From contig NZ_VCAO01000001.1 in the NCBI RefSeq assembly GCF_005884405.1, positions 304,304 through 368,303 of the forward strand: a DNA stretch of 64,000 nucleotides, given 5' to 3'. The notes below the pieces were generated by a model. That model did not search any database and was not told where the DNA came from. It saw only the letters and a program-made list of their open reading frames with translations. The DNA is from Qipengyuania marisflavi. Lineage in GTDB: Bacteria; Pseudomonadota; Alphaproteobacteria; Sphingomonadales; Sphingomonadaceae. Positions within the stretch are counted from its first letter, which is position 1. Each line of letters begins with the position of its first letter. The translations under genes were made by a program, and so were the position numbers. Positions 25,038 through 35,227 of the stretch are shown piece after piece.

Positions 25038-27284
25038 TCATAGGGTTTCGGCGGCCCCCCTGTTGGGATCGCGGGCAAAGCGCAGTTTTACGCGCGTCCC
25101 CCCGCCCTTCATCGCGGCAAAGTTCATTTCGCCGCCGTGTTCTTCGACAATCTTGTTGACGATGGCGAGGCCGAGTCCGGTGCCCTTCTCGCGGGTGGTC
25201 ACATAGGGTTCGACGATCCGTTCACGGTCCTGCGGCAGGCCGATCCCGTTGTCCGTCACCATGACGCAAATGGCATCGTCATCCTCTTCGACCGACACTG
25301 CGATCTTGCCGCGATAATCGGGCTCAGCCTTGATGGTTTGCGCCTCAATGGCCTCGGCGGCGTTCTTGAGAATATTGGTGACCGCCTGCCCCAGCTGATG
25401 GCGGTCGCATTCGATCGTCAACGGGCCTTCGGCAGCGCTCGTGAAGACGTAATTGATCTGGGGATGCGCCACCTCTTGGAGGAACAGTGACTGGCGCACC
25501 AGATCAAGTGCATCCTCGGGTCGGAACACCGGCTTGGGAATGCGCGCGAAGCTGGAGAATTCATCGACCATCTTGCGCAGATCGCCCACTTGGCGAACAA
25601 TCGTATTGGTCAATTCGTCGAACAATTCGCCGTCAGTCTCGATCTGCTTGCGATACCGCCGCTTCAGCCGCTCGGTCGCCAGTTGGATCGGCGTAAGCGG
25701 GTTTTTGATTTCATGGGCAATCCGGCGCGCCACGTCGGACCATGCGGCCTGACGCTGATCGAGCAGCTGGCGGGTGATGTCCTCCAGCGTGATAACGTGT
25801 CCTTCACTCTCGGCCCCGATCTTCACCGCCAGCGTCATCAATTCGCCGTCGCGCGAATGACTGATGACGCCCTGCGCCAGACCGGCCTCCACCATCGCAG
25901 ATATTTGCGGAGCCAAGATGTCGAGGTCGACCTTACCGGGGGCTGCATCGGGCGCAATCGGGAAGATCGCCTGCGCCGGTGCATTCATCAGCAGAACGTG
26001 GCGGTCTCGGTCGATGGAGATGATCCCCGCGCTCACCGATTCCAGCACCGCCTCGATAAACCCGCGCCGTTCTTCAACTTCTGCATTGGCGGAAACCAGC
26101 GCGTCGGTCTGCTTTTCCAGCTGCGACGTCATGCGGTTAAACGCGCGGTTGAGCAGGCCAATTTCATCAGCGCCTGTGCGCCCGTCGATCCGCAAGGCAA
26201 AATTGCCCGCCCCCACCTTGCGCGCGGCGGCGACAAGATCGGTCAGCGGCTGCACCTGCCGGTCAGCAAATCTGAGCGCGAACCACACGGCCAATCCGAC
26301 AAGCGCCAGACTGACGAAGAACAGTGCAAGGTTGAGCCGCAATTGCAATGCCCGGGCGCGGTCGGTCAGTTCCTCATAGGCGGTCGAGATTGAGCGCGCG
26401 GCTTCCCAGCTGCGGAAGCTCTCAGCTTCGGCATTGCGGGCGTTGTAGAGGTAAATTCCCGCCTCGCGGTCGATGGCAGAAATTGCTTCGATTCGGGCGG
26501 GACTGCCTCTGGCGATGACCGGCTCGCCCAGCCTGAGCTTGCGCAGAGAGCTTTCGGCAAAGGCGACCGGATCGCTTTTTTCGCCAAGCTGATAGGCGAC
26601 CGCTGTGCGCATGCTGCCATCGCTTTGCGCTTGCAGGATGGCACTCTCATTCACATCGCGCGGCTGCGCCTGATATTCATACACCAGTGCAAAATTGCTG
26701 TCGGTCGGAGAAACGCGCTGCAAGATATAGCGCATGTCACTCGCCATCGAGACAGTCTCATTGGCCAGATTCAGCTGGTTCTGCGCGTAATAGCTTTCTG
26801 CCAGTTCGTTCGCGTCCTGCATCAGTCCGCGCGATTGGTCGGAGAACCAGAAATCGACATTCGACTGGAACAGAAAGGCGGCAAAACCAGCGACCAGCAA
26901 AGTCGGAACAGCGGCAATCAGTGAGAACAGGAACACCAGACGCACATGCAATCGTGCGGTGCTGCCCGCCGCGCGGCGCATGGCAACGCGCCTGCCGCCC
27001 AGAACCAGCAGCGCCATCGCCGGAACCAGCGTGCCGATCAGCAGTCCGGCGACCTGTCGCGAGGGCAACAGATCACCATTGCTTGGTGCCGAACTGAAAG
27101 CGGCGTATCCGCTGCCGACCATCACCAAAAATGCGATAATTGCGATGATTTCGATCAGCGCGAACACATTGGCGCGGCGCGAGGCGACTACAAACCGGCG
27201 CCGCCAGCGGGGTGTCCGCCGGACTTGCGGTTGAGGAGGTGCCTGTGTCGCCATCGTTGCCCCGTTACAACGATAGTGTTGCAT
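25038..27284 (-). CDS. ntrY: NtrY-type sensor histidine kinase
   Basis: Membrane sensor kinase for NtrX, 748 residues. The N-terminus has about three hydrophobic segments up to residue 120, an extracytoplasmic domain of about 180 residues, a further membrane segment (LALFFVSLALVGLAVWFALRF), HAMP, and a PAS domain (about 400-510). The phosphoacceptor H-box is [17 protein letters not shown], and the ATPase domain has N and G boxes ending in GTGLGLAIVNKIVEEHGG. The conserved order after ntrBC in Alphaproteobacteria implies nitrogen or redox sensing; the ligand is unknown. Confidence 0.92.
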   Translation of the reverse strand: MQHYRCNGATMATQAPPQPQVRRTPRWRRRFVVASRRANVFALIEIIAIIAFLVMVGSGYAAFSSAPSNGDLLPSRQVAGLLIGTLVPAMALLVLGGRRVAMRRAAGSTARLHVRLVFLFSLIAAVPTLLVAGFAAFLFQSNVDFWFSDQSRGLMQDANELAESYYAQNQLNLANETVSMASDMRYILQRVSPTDSNFALVYEYQAQPRDVNESAILQAQSDGSMRTAVAYQLGEKSDPVAFAESSLRKLRLGEPVIARGSPARIEAISAIDREAGIYLYNARNAEAESFRSWEAARSISTAYEELTDRARALQLRLNLALFFVSLALVGLAVWFALRFADRQVQPLTDLVAAARKVGAGNFALRIDGRTGADEIGLLNRAFNRMTSQLEKQTDALVSANAEVEERRGFIEAVLESVSAGIISIDRDRHVLLMNAPAQAIFPIAPDAAPGKVDLDILAPQISAMVEAGLAQGVISHSRDGELMTLAVKIGAESEGHVITLEDITRQLLDQRQAAWSDVARRIAHEIKNPLTPIQLATERLKRRYRKQIETDGELFDELTNTIVRQVGDLRKMVDEFSSFARIPKPVFRPEDALDLVRQSLFLQEVAHPQINYVFTSAAEGPLTIECDRHQLGQAVTNILKNAAEAIEAQTIKAEPDYRGKIAVSVEEDDDAICVMVTDNGIGLPQDRERIVEPYVTTREKGTGLGLAIVNKIVEEHGGEMNFAAMKGGGTRVKLRFARDPNRGAAETL

Positions 27285-27315
27285 TTAAGCAAGCATATTT
27301 TCGACAGACCGCCTG

Positions 27316-28728
27316 TCAGTTCCGGCGGGCGTAGCGCACCGGTTCGATTTCAAGCTCGGTAATGCGTTTTCGCAGTGTGTTGCGATTGATGCCAAGCAGC
27401 TGAGCGGCGCGCAATTGATTGCCCCCTGTGGCGGCCAAGGCATGCTCGAACAGCGGCTGCTCAAATGCCGCCAGCGCTGCGTGGTACACAGTCCCGTCAG
27501 CGGGCTTTTCAGCTGTCAGCCACTCACCCAATGCGAGCTTAAAACCTCCCCCAGATGCGGTATCGTCGGCACCGAAATCTTGGGGCAAGCAATCATCGAC
27601 GGTTGCCTGGTCGATCACATCGTCACGGGCGAGCAGCGCCAGTCTGAAGACAATATTGCGCAGTTCGCGGACATTGCCCGGCCAGTCATTGCGCGTCAGT
27701 GCGGCCAGAGCTGCCTCGTCGATGCTCCGCCGCGGCAAGCCCTCTGCCTCGGCCTGTCCAAGAAAATGCTGTGCCAGCGTCGCCACATCTTCACGCCGTT
27801 CACGCAGGGGCGGCAAGTGTATCGGCACCACATTGAGCCGGTAATAGAGGTCTTCGCGGAAACTTCCGTTGGCGATCATTGGTGTCAGGTCACGATTGGT
27901 GGCGGCGACGATCCGCACATTCACGCCAATTTCCTGCCTTCCACCAACTCTTCGGATGCGTCCCGATTGCAACGCGCGCAGCAGCCGTGTCTGTGCCGAT
28001 GCGGGCATGTCGCCAATCTCGTCGAGAAACAGAGTTCCCCCATTGGCCTGCTCGAATTTGCCGATCGCCTGTTTTACAGCCCCGGTGAAGGCTCCGCGCT
28101 CGTGTCCGAACAATTCGCTTTCCAGCAGTTCATGCGGGATCGCCGCGGTGTTTACCGCTATGAACGGCCCAGTTTTGCGCGACCCAAGCTGGTGAATAGC
28201 CTCGGCCACCAATTCCTTGCCCGTGCCCGATTCGCCTGTGACCAATACTGTCAGATCGTTGCGCAGGACGCGGGTAATCATTCGATAGACGCCCTGCATG
28301 GCGGCACTGCGTCCGATCAGGGGCAGACCCTCGGCCTCGTCCAGATCGGCCTGCGGAGCGGCGGGGCGGTTGGCGACTGCCTGCCTGACCGCATGGGCCA
28401 GTTCATCGAGATCGAATGGCTTGGGGAAATATTCGAACACGCCGCTGTCACTGGCCCGCACTGCGGTATCCAGCGTGTTTTGCGCCGACAGCACAATCAC
28501 GGGCATATTCGGGGCCACATTGCGCACTTTGCCAATGGTCGCGAGGCCATCGCCATCGGTCAGCATGATGTCGGTCAGCATGACGTCAAAGCTGCGTTCC
28601 TGCAGCAAGGCGTCACGGCGGGACACGCTGTCGCACGCCGTGACGTCGTGGCCCTCTTCACGCAATGCTTCGGTGATTACCGTGGCAATCGCCTTATCAT
28701 CTTCGACCAGCAGGATGTGATGTGCCAT
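27316..28728 (-). CDS. ntrC: nitrogen regulation protein NtrC (sigma-54 activator)
   Basis: Phosphorylated by NtrB under nitrogen limitation and activates sigma-54 promoters; 470 residues. The receiver has DIMLTDGDG, the AAA+ domain has GESGTGKE, the intact sigma-54 contact motif GAFTGA (in HERGAFTGAVKQ) and Walker B TLFLDEIGDM, and a Fis-type helix-turn-helix lies at the end (NQLRAAQLLGINRNTLRK). The start is MAHHILLVEDDKA at 28728; the frame stays open upstream to 28824 but that part overlaps ntrB and is not conserved sequence. It starts 8 bases after ntrB. Confidence 0.95.
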   Translation of the reverse strand: MAHHILLVEDDKAIATVITEALREEGHDVTACDSVSRRDALLQERSFDVMLTDIMLTDGDGLATIGKVRNVAPNMPVIVLSAQNTLDTAVRASDSGVFEYFPKPFDLDELAHAVRQAVANRPAAPQADLDEAEGLPLIGRSAAMQGVYRMITRVLRNDLTVLVTGESGTGKELVAEAIHQLGSRKTGPFIAVNTAAIPHELLESELFGHERGAFTGAVKQAIGKFEQANGGTLFLDEIGDMPASAQTRLLRALQSGRIRRVGGRQEIGVNVRIVAATNRDLTPMIANGSFREDLYYRLNVVPIHLPPLRERREDVATLAQHFLGQAEAEGLPRRSIDEAALAALTRNDWPGNVRELRNIVFRLALLARDDVIDQATVDDCLPQDFGADDTASGGGFKLALGEWLTAEKPADGTVYHAALAAFEQPLFEHALAATGGNQLRAAQLLGINRNTLRKRITELEIEPVRYARRN

Positions 28729-28735
28729 CGGGGCC

Positions 28736-29800
28736 CTATTCCGCCGCGACCGGCAAGTTAATGCGAAAATGCGTGAGACCGGCGCGGTTATCGCGTTCGT
28801 GGGCGATCCGCCCGCCCATATCACGCACCAGCTTGCGCACTAGCGGCAGGCCCAGTCCCTGACCATGCGGCTTGCTGGATACGAACGGTTCGAAAATGTG
28901 GTCGCGCAAGGCCGGGTCTATGCCCTCCCCGCTGTCGCTGACCGTGATTTCTATGGGCAGTTTGATAGGCTTGGAAAGTCGGGCGGCGCTGAACATCAGC
29001 CCGCTGGCGAAGCGTGTTCGCACAGTAACGCGCGGTTCGCCCATTCCGGCAACTGCGTCACAGGCGTTGGCGATCAAATTGATCAGCACCTGCTCCAGAG
29101 CACCTTGATCCGCAGCAACCATTGGCAGCGAGGGGTCAAACTCCTCTTGCAACTCGCAGCTGTCAGGGCGGGCGGTGCGGATCGTTGCCACCGCATTGCG
29201 GATGGCGGCGTGCGGATTGCAGGGCGATATGGCGACATCGGCGCTGCTGCCCAATTGCTGCATCCGGTCAATCAGCGCGGCGATCCGGTCGACTTCTGAC
29301 CCGATCATCTGCGCCAGCGGCAGATCGCGCGCGGTGGCCCGGCGGGCCAGCAGTTGGCTAGCCCCGCGAATGGCTGACAGCGGATTTTTGATCTCGTGCG
29401 CCAGCACAGCGGGCGCGCGCAATTCGGCCCGGTCGGTGTCATCGGCTTCATGATCCGCCTGTCCGGCATCCGAAAGAGTGATGACACGCCATCCCGGCGA
29501 GGCGTGCAGGGGTGAGCTGGTCAAATTGTAACGGCGTTCGCGGTGCAAAGTCGAAATCGTCACACCGCGCGCAATCAGAGGCAAGTCTGGGTCTGCCAGC
29601 GTATCGCGAACGCGCTCATCGGAAATCCCCGATACTTCGAGCAGATTGGTACCCACCAAGCGATGCACGCTGCGTTCAAGCAAGTCCTCGGCGGCGGGAT
29701 TGGCTTCGACGATAATGCCCTTGGCATCCACCAGCAGCACGGCGAAGACCAGCCCCGCGATCTGGGCGGCCGCATCGGGTGCGCCCGCGTGCTGGATCAT
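28736..29800 (-). CDS. ntrB: nitrogen regulation sensor kinase NtrB
   Basis: Soluble histidine kinase/phosphatase for NtrC, 354 residues, with an N-terminal PAS domain (about 10-120), H-box [17 protein letters not shown] and an ATPase domain with N box [14 protein letters not shown] and G box [16 protein letters not shown]...GQGLGLPLV. No membrane segment is present, as expected for a kinase controlled through PII proteins. It is followed by ntrC and overlaps the upstream dus gene by four bases (ATGA). Confidence 0.93.
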   Translation of the reverse strand: MIQHAGAPDAAAQIAGLVFAVLLVDAKGIIVEANPAAEDLLERSVHRLVGTNLLEVSGISDERVRDTLADPDLPLIARGVTISTLHRERRYNLTSSPLHASPGWRVITLSDAGQADHEADDTDRAELRAPAVLAHEIKNPLSAIRGASQLLARRATARDLPLAQMIGSEVDRIAALIDRMQQLGSSADVAISPCNPHAAIRNAVATIRTARPDSCELQEEFDPSLPMVAADQGALEQVLINLIANACDAVAGMGEPRVTVRTRFASGLMFSAARLSKPIKLPIEITVSDSGEGIDPALRDHIFEPFVSSKPHGQGLGLPLVRKLVRDMGGRIAHERDNRAGLTHFRINLPVAAE

Positions 29801-30825
29801 GCCGCACGCTGCAGCAGGAATGGTTCGTAAAACCGCTCAAGTTCACCAATCACTTCATGGGCTTGATTGATGAAGTTAACATGATTGCGAAACTCGGCTG
29901 AACCCTTCAGACCCTTGGTGTACCACCCCAAATGCTTGCGAGCGATCTTGACCCCGCACTCGGTGCCATAATGCTCCATCATCGCGCGATAATGCTCGAT
30001 CAGCACGGTATATTGCTCGGCAATATCGGGATCGGGCAGGCTCTCGCCGGTACGCCACCAATGCATCACCTGACCCAGCAGCCACGGTTTGCCGTAAGCG
30101 CCGCGCCCGATCATGATGCCGTCGGCACCCGATTGCTCCAGCGCCTGCGCCGCATGCTCGATCCCGCAGATATCGCCATTGGCGACGACCGGCACTGACA
30201 CAGCATCTTTCACGCTACGGATGAAGGACCAGTCGGCCTGTCCCTTGTACATCTGGCAGCGGGTCCGTCCGTGGACCGTGATCATCTGCGCGCCCAGATC
30301 TTCGGCAATATGCGCCAGTTCCGGTGCGTTGAGCGAGTGATGGTCCCAGCCCATCCGCATCTTGACCGTCACCGGCACATCGACGGCCTTCACCGTTGCC
30401 GCAATCAGGCTGGCTGCGAGAGGCAAATCGCGCATCAGCGCACTGCCCGCATCGCCATTGACCACCTTTTTGACCGGACAGCCCATATTGATATCGATAA
30501 TCGCCGCACCGCGATCAGCGTTCAGCTTGGCCGCCTCGGCCATTTCGGCAGGCGAACAACCGGCAAGCTGAAGCGACACCGGCTCCTCGCAGGGATCCCA
30601 AGCGGCCTTTTGCAGGCTCTGACGGGTTTCACGGATCATGGCAGGACTGGCGATCATCTCGGTCACATTGAGACCCGAGCCATAGCGCCGCACCAGCGTG
30701 CGAAAGGGCATATCAGTCACGCCCGTCATCGGCGCCAGCACGACCGGCGTATCCACGGTGACAGGGCCGATTGCAATCGGCTTTGGCGGGGCGGGAGGAC
30801 GGGGGTGGTTGCTCATATCTGCCAT
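29797..30825 (-). CDS. dusB: tRNA-dihydrouridine synthase (DusB/NifR3-like)
   Basis: FMN enzyme reducing uridine to dihydrouridine in tRNA, about 342 residues. Motifs are [17 protein letters not shown], the catalytic cysteine in [39 protein letters not shown] and [13 protein letters not shown]. The start [10 protein letters not shown] (30825) or MSNHPRP (30816) is chosen; the frame runs much further upstream without a family match and overlaps ispDF. The gene heads the ntr cluster, the classic nifR3-ntrBC arrangement of Alphaproteobacteria. Confidence 0.93.
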   Translation of the reverse strand: MADMSNHPRPPAPPKPIAIGPVTVDTPVVLAPMTGVTDMPFRTLVRRYGSGLNVTEMIASPAMIRETRQSLQKAAWDPCEEPVSLQLAGCSPAEMAEAAKLNADRGAAIIDINMGCPVKKVVNGDAGSALMRDLPLAASLIAATVKAVDVPVTVKMRMGWDHHSLNAPELAHIAEDLGAQMITVHGRTRCQMYKGQADWSFIRSVKDAVSVPVVANGDICGIEHAAQALEQSGADGIMIGRGAYGKPWLLGQVMHWWRTGESLPDPDIAEQYTVLIEHYRAMMEHYGTECGVKIARKHLGWYTKGLKGSAEFRNHVNFINQAHEVIGELERFYEPFLLQRAA

Positions 30826-30895
30826 AGTGCCTAAAAATTGGGCAGGCACATAGTGCATTGCAGCATAATCGGCAAGCGAGTAGCGCGCATGACGC

Positions 30896-32041
30896 ATGAC
30901 CATCTCCCCGCCCCTCCCCCCATTCGCGGCAATCGTGGTCGCCGCTGGGAAGGGTCTGCGCGCGGGCGGGCCAGTGCCAAAGCAGTTTGCACGCTGGCGC
31001 GGGAAGCCGGTGGTGCGGCACTCGGTAGAAGCCTTGCTGACCGCCGGTGCTACCAAAGTGATTGTGGCGATCCCCGAGAATGGGAGCGATATGGCGGCTG
31101 AGGCTCTGGAGGGACTTGAGCGCATCGCGCTCGTCGCAGGTGGAGCAACCCGCCAAGGATCTGTTGCGCTTGCTCTCAAGGCGCTTGATGCCGATTGCGA
31201 GCGTGTATTGATCCACGACGCGGCGCGGCCAAACCTGTCGCAAGACGTCATCGCCCGTTTAATTGGCGCACTCGGCGCGCATGAGGGCGCAATTCCCGTG
31301 CTACCGGTGGTCGACAGCCTTGCTGTTGCGGAGGGCGATCTGATGACTGGCAGCGCGCCGCGTGAGGCCTTGCGCCGGGTTCAGACTCCGCAAGCCTTTC
31401 GCTATCCCGCCATCGCCGCTGCGCACGCCGCTTGGACTGGTGCTCAAGAAGCCGGTGACGATGCGCAGGTGCTGAGCGCTGCGGGAGAAACCGTGGCGCT
31501 TGTTGGTGGCGATGAGGCGCTGCAAAAGCTTACCATTGGGGAGGATTTCATGAATGACTTGCCCGCCGTTCGGACAGGGATGGGGTACGATGTGCACCGT
31601 CTGGTAGCCGGTGAAGAGCTGTGGCTCGGCGGCTTGCAGATCGACCATGACATGGGTCTGGCCGGTCACAGCGATGCCGATGTCGCACTGCACGCACTTG
31701 TCGACGCCTTGCTTGGAGCGATTGGCGAGGGCGATATTGGTACGCATTTCCCGCCTTCCGATGCCACTTGGAAGGGGGCAAGCAGCGATAAGTTCGTGCT
31801 TCATGCCGCTGACCTTGTGCAACAATCCGGGTATCGTATCGGCAATATCGATCTCACAATTATTTGCGAGGCCCCCAAGATCGGTCCCTACCGCCCAGCC
31901 ATGCGCGAACGCATCGCTGGACTGCTCGGCGTTGACATCGGGCAGGTTTCAATAAAGGCCACTACCACCGAACGGCTTGGCTTTACCGGGCGCGGCGAAG
32001 GGATCGCTGCGCAGGCAATTGCCACCGTCATCCGCGACTGA
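30896..32041 (+). CDS. ispDF: bifunctional IspD/IspF isoprenoid enzyme
   Basis: Two steps of the MEP pathway in one chain, 381 residues. IspD (about 1-220) transfers CMP to methylerythritol phosphate and has [18 protein letters not shown] and [10 protein letters not shown]. IspF (about 226-381) makes the cyclic diphosphate and begins [10 protein letters not shown], with the metal motif [25 protein letters not shown] and [19 protein letters not shown]. Fusions of this order are usual in Alphaproteobacteria. It is divergent from dusB with a 70-base gap. Confidence 0.95.
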   Translation: MTISPPLPPFAAIVVAAGKGLRAGGPVPKQFARWRGKPVVRHSVEALLTAGATKVIVAIPENGSDMAAEALEGLERIALVAGGATRQGSVALALKALDADCERVLIHDAARPNLSQDVIARLIGALGAHEGAIPVLPVVDSLAVAEGDLMTGSAPREALRRVQTPQAFRYPAIAAAHAAWTGAQEAGDDAQVLSAAGETVALVGGDEALQKLTIGEDFMNDLPAVRTGMGYDVHRLVAGEELWLGGLQIDHDMGLAGHSDADVALHALVDALLGAIGEGDIGTHFPPSDATWKGASSDKFVLHAADLVQQSGYRIGNIDLTIICEAPKIGPYRPAMRERIAGLLGVDIGQVSIKATTTERLGFTGRGEGIAAQAIATVIRD

Positions 32042-32052
32042 CGAGGTATCCG

Positions 32053-32601
32053 ATGATTGCACGTTTTGCCCCCGCCGCCCTTGCCGCTTTGGCCTTGGCC
32101 AGCGCGCCCGCACCCGCACACGCCCGTGAGCAGATCGATCCGGCAGCTATGAGCGCAGCGATACGGTATGCCCTGCCGCATTTGCTAACCGCCGTTCGGT
32201 CCACCTGTGCGGCGCGATTGGCACCGGATGGCTATCTGGCCACCAATGGCGACGCCCTGCACGCACGTTTTACGCAGGGTGCCGATGCCGCATGGCCGCA
32301 AGCCAAATTGGTAATCGCCCAGTTCGGGGCAAAGGAAGATGGCGGTGCGATGCAGATGATGCAGAGCCTGCCCGACGAATCGCTCAAGCCATTTGTCGAT
32401 GGCATGATCACTATGAAGGTAGCTGGCGAGATCAAGCCAGCACAGTGCAGCGATATAGAGCGTGGACTGGAATTGATGGCCCCCCTCCCCCCAGAGAACA
32501 TAGCTGCGCTGACAGGCTTTATACTCGAAATGGTGAGCAAACGCTCGGACACAAAGCAGAAAGCCGCACCGGAAGCCGCGCGAGCCGCAACGGGTGACTG
32601 A
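32053..32601 (+). CDS. exported hypothetical protein
   Basis: A 182-residue protein with a clear signal peptide (MIARFAPAALAALALASAPAPAHA, about 24 residues). The mature part has two cysteines (STCAARLAP and PAQCSDI) that could form a disulfide, and a charged C-terminal tail (KQKAAPEAARA). I do not recognise the family. It lies 11 bases after ispDF and overlaps pncC by 8 bases, so it is part of the same transcript. Confidence 0.7.
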   Translation: MIARFAPAALAALALASAPAPAHAREQIDPAAMSAAIRYALPHLLTAVRSTCAARLAPDGYLATNGDALHARFTQGADAAWPQAKLVIAQFGAKEDGGAMQMMQSLPDESLKPFVDGMITMKVAGEIKPAQCSDIERGLELMAPLPPENIAALTGFILEMVSKRSDTKQKAAPEAARAATGD

Positions 32602-33094
32602 AGCCCTCCTCCCCGCTGACGTGGTGGATCTGGCCCGGCGGGTGATCGAAGCCAATGCTGCCATAGGCCGCAAAGTTGCTGTGGCGGAAAGTTGCACCGG
32701 CGGGCTGGTCTCAGCGGCGCTGACCGAAATTGCCGGATCATCCGCAGTTTTCGACCGCGGGTTCGTGACATATTCCAACGAGGCTAAGCTGGAGAGCCTC
32801 GGCGTTCCGCTCGATATCATCGAGACTTTCGGGGCGGTATCGATCGCCTGCGCCTGGGCCATGGCCAAGGGTGCGATTGAACACAGCCGCGCCGACATTG
32901 CAGTGGCGATCAGCGGTGTGGCCGGACCTGGCGGCGGGACTGAGTTAAAGCCCGTGGGAACTGTAGTCTTTGCCGTGGTGCTGCGCGATGATGCGACGGC
33001 GCCCGATGGCGAGATGAAGCGCTTCGAAGCTGGCTCTCGCGGCGATATCCGCCGTCAGGCGACGCTTTGTGCGCTGGAATTGTTGCTGCCGTAA
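32594..33094 (+). CDS. pncC: nicotinamide-nucleotide amidohydrolase (CinA C-terminal type)
   Basis: Converts NMN to nicotinic acid mononucleotide in pyridine-nucleotide salvage; 166 residues, the CinA C-domain alone without the N-terminal pyrophosphatase. The catalytic serine lies in VAVAESCTGGLVSAALTEIAGSS; SNEAKLESLGV, GAVSIACAWAMA and AISGVAGPGGGTELKPVGTV follow. It starts at GTG, overlapping the preceding gene. Its last 40 bases overlap the 3' end of the convergent COQ10-like gene. Confidence 0.9.
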   Translation: MTEALLPADVVDLARRVIEANAAIGRKVAVAESCTGGLVSAALTEIAGSSAVFDRGFVTYSNEAKLESLGVPLDIIETFGAVSIACAWAMAKGAIEHSRADIAVAISGVAGPGGGTELKPVGTVVFAVVLRDDATAPDGEMKRFEAGSRGDIRRQATLCALELLLP

Positions 33095-33516
33095 AGCTCC
33101 CCCGCCCGCGTTTCGAATGCAGACACCATCCGGCGAAAGGCGCGGTCGAAATATTGCCCTGCCAATGCTTCAAACACGCGGTTCTTGAAGCTGAAATCGA
33201 CACAGAAATTGACCTCGCAGCTATGCTCGCCCAGAGGGGTAAATCGCCAGCGATTGTCGAGATCGCGCAGTGGACCATCGACATAATGAACCGTGAGCTG
33301 ACACGGCCGATCCTTGGTCACATGTGAGGTGAATTTCTCGCGAATCGATTTGAAGCCCACCAACATGTCGGCGGTCATTTCGGTATCGCTGTCGCTGCGC
33401 ACACGGGTGGCAACGACCCAGGGCAGAAACTCCGGATAGCGCGCCACATCAGCGACCAGATCGAACATCTGTTCTGCCGACCACGGCATCGCATGAACCT
33501 CGTGGATGCCCGGCAT
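33055..33516 (-). CDS. COQ10/RatA-like START-domain protein
   Basis: Cytoplasmic ligand-binding fold of 153 residues. The pattern starts at HEVHAMPWSAEQMFDLVADVARYPEFLPWV and ends with a C-terminal helix AFRRMVSAFETRAGELYG. Homologues bind coenzyme Q (mitochondrial Coq10) or have been called RatA; I lean to a quinone-related role because no antitoxin partner is visible. The start sits directly at the lipA stop (1-base overlap), so it is translationally coupled to lipA. Its end overlaps pncC by 40 bases, tail to tail. Confidence 0.85.
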   Translation of the reverse strand: MPGIHEVHAMPWSAEQMFDLVADVARYPEFLPWVVATRVRSDSDTEMTADMLVGFKSIREKFTSHVTKDRPCQLTVHYVDGPLRDLDNRWRFTPLGEHSCEVNFCVDFSFKNRVFEALAGQYFDRAFRRMVSAFETRAGELYGSNNSSAQSVA

Positions 33517-34457
33517 CAGGCGCGCTGCTTCGCCAGTTTCGCCTCGCGCGCTGCCTTCATTTCAGCGAAGTCATCGCCAGCATGGTAGCTTGACCGTGTC
33601 AGCGGGCTGGAGGCGACTTGCAGGAAGCCCTTGGCGCGCGCAATCGAACCATAGGCGGCAAAGGCCTTGGGTGTGACGAAATCCTCGACAGTGGCGTGCT
33701 TCGGCGTCGGTTGGAGATATTGGCCCATCGTGATGAAATCGACATCCGCGCTGCGCATGTCATCCATGACCTGATGCACTTCAAGGCGCTGCTCGCCCAG
33801 CCCCAGCATGATGCCCGATTTGGTGAAGATCAGCGGATCGTGTGCCTTCACTTCTTCCAGCAGCCGCAGCGAAGCATAATAGCGCGCACCCGGCCTGATG
33901 GTCGGGTAAAGACGTGGTACCGTTTCGAGGTTATGATTGTAAACATCTGGTCCAGCTTCACAAATTGCCTCAACAGCCGGTCGCATCTTGTTGCGGAAGT
34001 CAGGCGTGAGGATCTCGATCGTGGTATTAGGTGTTTCACGCCGCAGCGCCTTGATTACTTTGACGAACTGACTTGCCCCACCATCGGGCAAATCGTCGCG
34101 ATCGACGCTGGTAATGACAATATGCTGCAGCCCCATCTGACCCGCCGCAATCGCGACGTTCTCTGGCTCCATCTGATCAACGATGCGCGGCATGCCCGTC
34201 TTGACGTTACAAAAGGCACAGGCACGCGTGCAGACATCGCCCAGAATCATTACCGTGGCGTGCTTCTTGGTCCAGCACTCCCCGATATTGGGGCAGGCGG
34301 CTTCTTCGCACACCGTGTTCAGCCCCAGATCGCGCATCAGCTTGCGCGTTTCATGATAGCCCTTGCTGACCGGCGCCTTGACGCGGATCCAGTCTGGCTT
34401 GCGCTGGCGCGGGGGGCGTTCGCCTTCAGGCTTCGGAGTGGTTGAGAGGTCGTTCAT
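33516..34457 (-). CDS. lipA: lipoyl synthase
   Basis: Radical SAM enzyme that inserts sulfur into octanoyl groups on lipoyl domains, 313 residues. The auxiliary cluster cysteines are in [12 protein letters not shown] and the radical-SAM cluster in CTRACAFC. The start [21 protein letters not shown] (34457) is preferred; the frame is open to 34517. It is the maturation enzyme for the PDH lipoyl domains encoded at 5 kb and 47 kb in this same window. It is divergent from the carbonic anhydrase gene across about 95 bases. Confidence 0.95.
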   Translation of the reverse strand: MNDLSTTPKPEGERPPRQRKPDWIRVKAPVSKGYHETRKLMRDLGLNTVCEEAACPNIGECWTKKHATVMILGDVCTRACAFCNVKTGMPRIVDQMEPENVAIAAGQMGLQHIVITSVDRDDLPDGGASQFVKVIKALRRETPNTTIEILTPDFRNKMRPAVEAICEAGPDVYNHNLETVPRLYPTIRPGARYYASLRLLEEVKAHDPLIFTKSGIMLGLGEQRLEVHQVMDDMRSADVDFITMGQYLQPTPKHATVEDFVTPKAFAAYGSIARAKGFLQVASSPLTRSSYHAGDDFAEMKAAREAKLAKQRA

Positions 34458-34552
34458 CGCGGCCCATCTAATCCCCTGCTGCGCTGCGAGCAAGGTGCAT
34501 GGTTTTTCACAGGCCACTTGCCGAAAGCAGCATTTCGTTGCAGCGGTGAACC

Positions 34553-35191
34553 ATGAAAAGCTTCGACGAACTCTTGACCGGATATGGTCGTTTCCGTGAT
34601 GGTGCCTGGCACCGCCAGCATGATCGCTGGGAACAGTTGAAAGACGGGCAGGCGCCTCAGGTCATGATCATTGCCTGTTCCGACAGCCGCGTCGATCCAT
34701 CACAGATCTTCGATGTCGATCCCGGTGAGATGTTTGTGGTGCGCAATGTGGCCGCGCTTGTCCCGCCATTCGAAACCACTCCGGGTCGGCACGGAGTCTC
34801 GGCAGCGCTCGAATTTGCCGTTCAATTCCTCAAAGTGCGTGAAGTGGTGGTGATGGGTCACGGGATGTGCGGCGGCTGCCAGGCGGCACTGACGCAGGAT
34901 CTGCATGGCACCGATCCCGGCCAAGGCGGCTTTGTTGCCAACTGGATCGATATGCTCGACCCAGTGCGTGAACCCATTGCCCGCGATCTGGGGACGACGG
35001 GACGCGCAGCAGAACGCGCAATGGAGCTCGCCGCAGTCAAGGTCAGCCTGGCCAATCTGCGCACCTTCCCGTGTGTCCGGGAAAAGGAAGCGCGCGGCAC
35101 ACTGGCATTGCGCGGCGCCTATTTCGCCATTTCCGATGGGATTCTTCACCTCCTCGATGAAGCGAGCGGAGAGTTTTCGCCCGCTTCGTGA
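34553..35191 (+). CDS. beta-class carbonic anhydrase
   Basis: Interconverts CO2 and bicarbonate, 212 residues. The zinc ligands and catalytic dyad are in [10 protein letters not shown] (Cys, Asp, Arg) and GHGMCGGC (His, Cys). The N-terminal helix region ([14 protein letters not shown]) is the usual dimer arm. No signal peptide is present, so it is cytoplasmic. The C-terminal segment [26 protein letters not shown] matches the family. Its RBS is not strong; the ATG is the first good start and is divergent from lipA. Confidence 0.92.
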   Translation: MKSFDELLTGYGRFRDGAWHRQHDRWEQLKDGQAPQVMIIACSDSRVDPSQIFDVDPGEMFVVRNVAALVPPFETTPGRHGVSAALEFAVQFLKVREVVVMGHGMCGGCQAALTQDLHGTDPGQGGFVANWIDMLDPVREPIARDLGTTGRAAERAMELAAVKVSLANLRTFPCVREKEARGTLALRGAYFAISDGILHLLDEASGEFSPAS

Positions 35192-35227
35192 CTTGCACCC
35201 TGGCCCTGCCCCGGCCAAGAGAGCCGC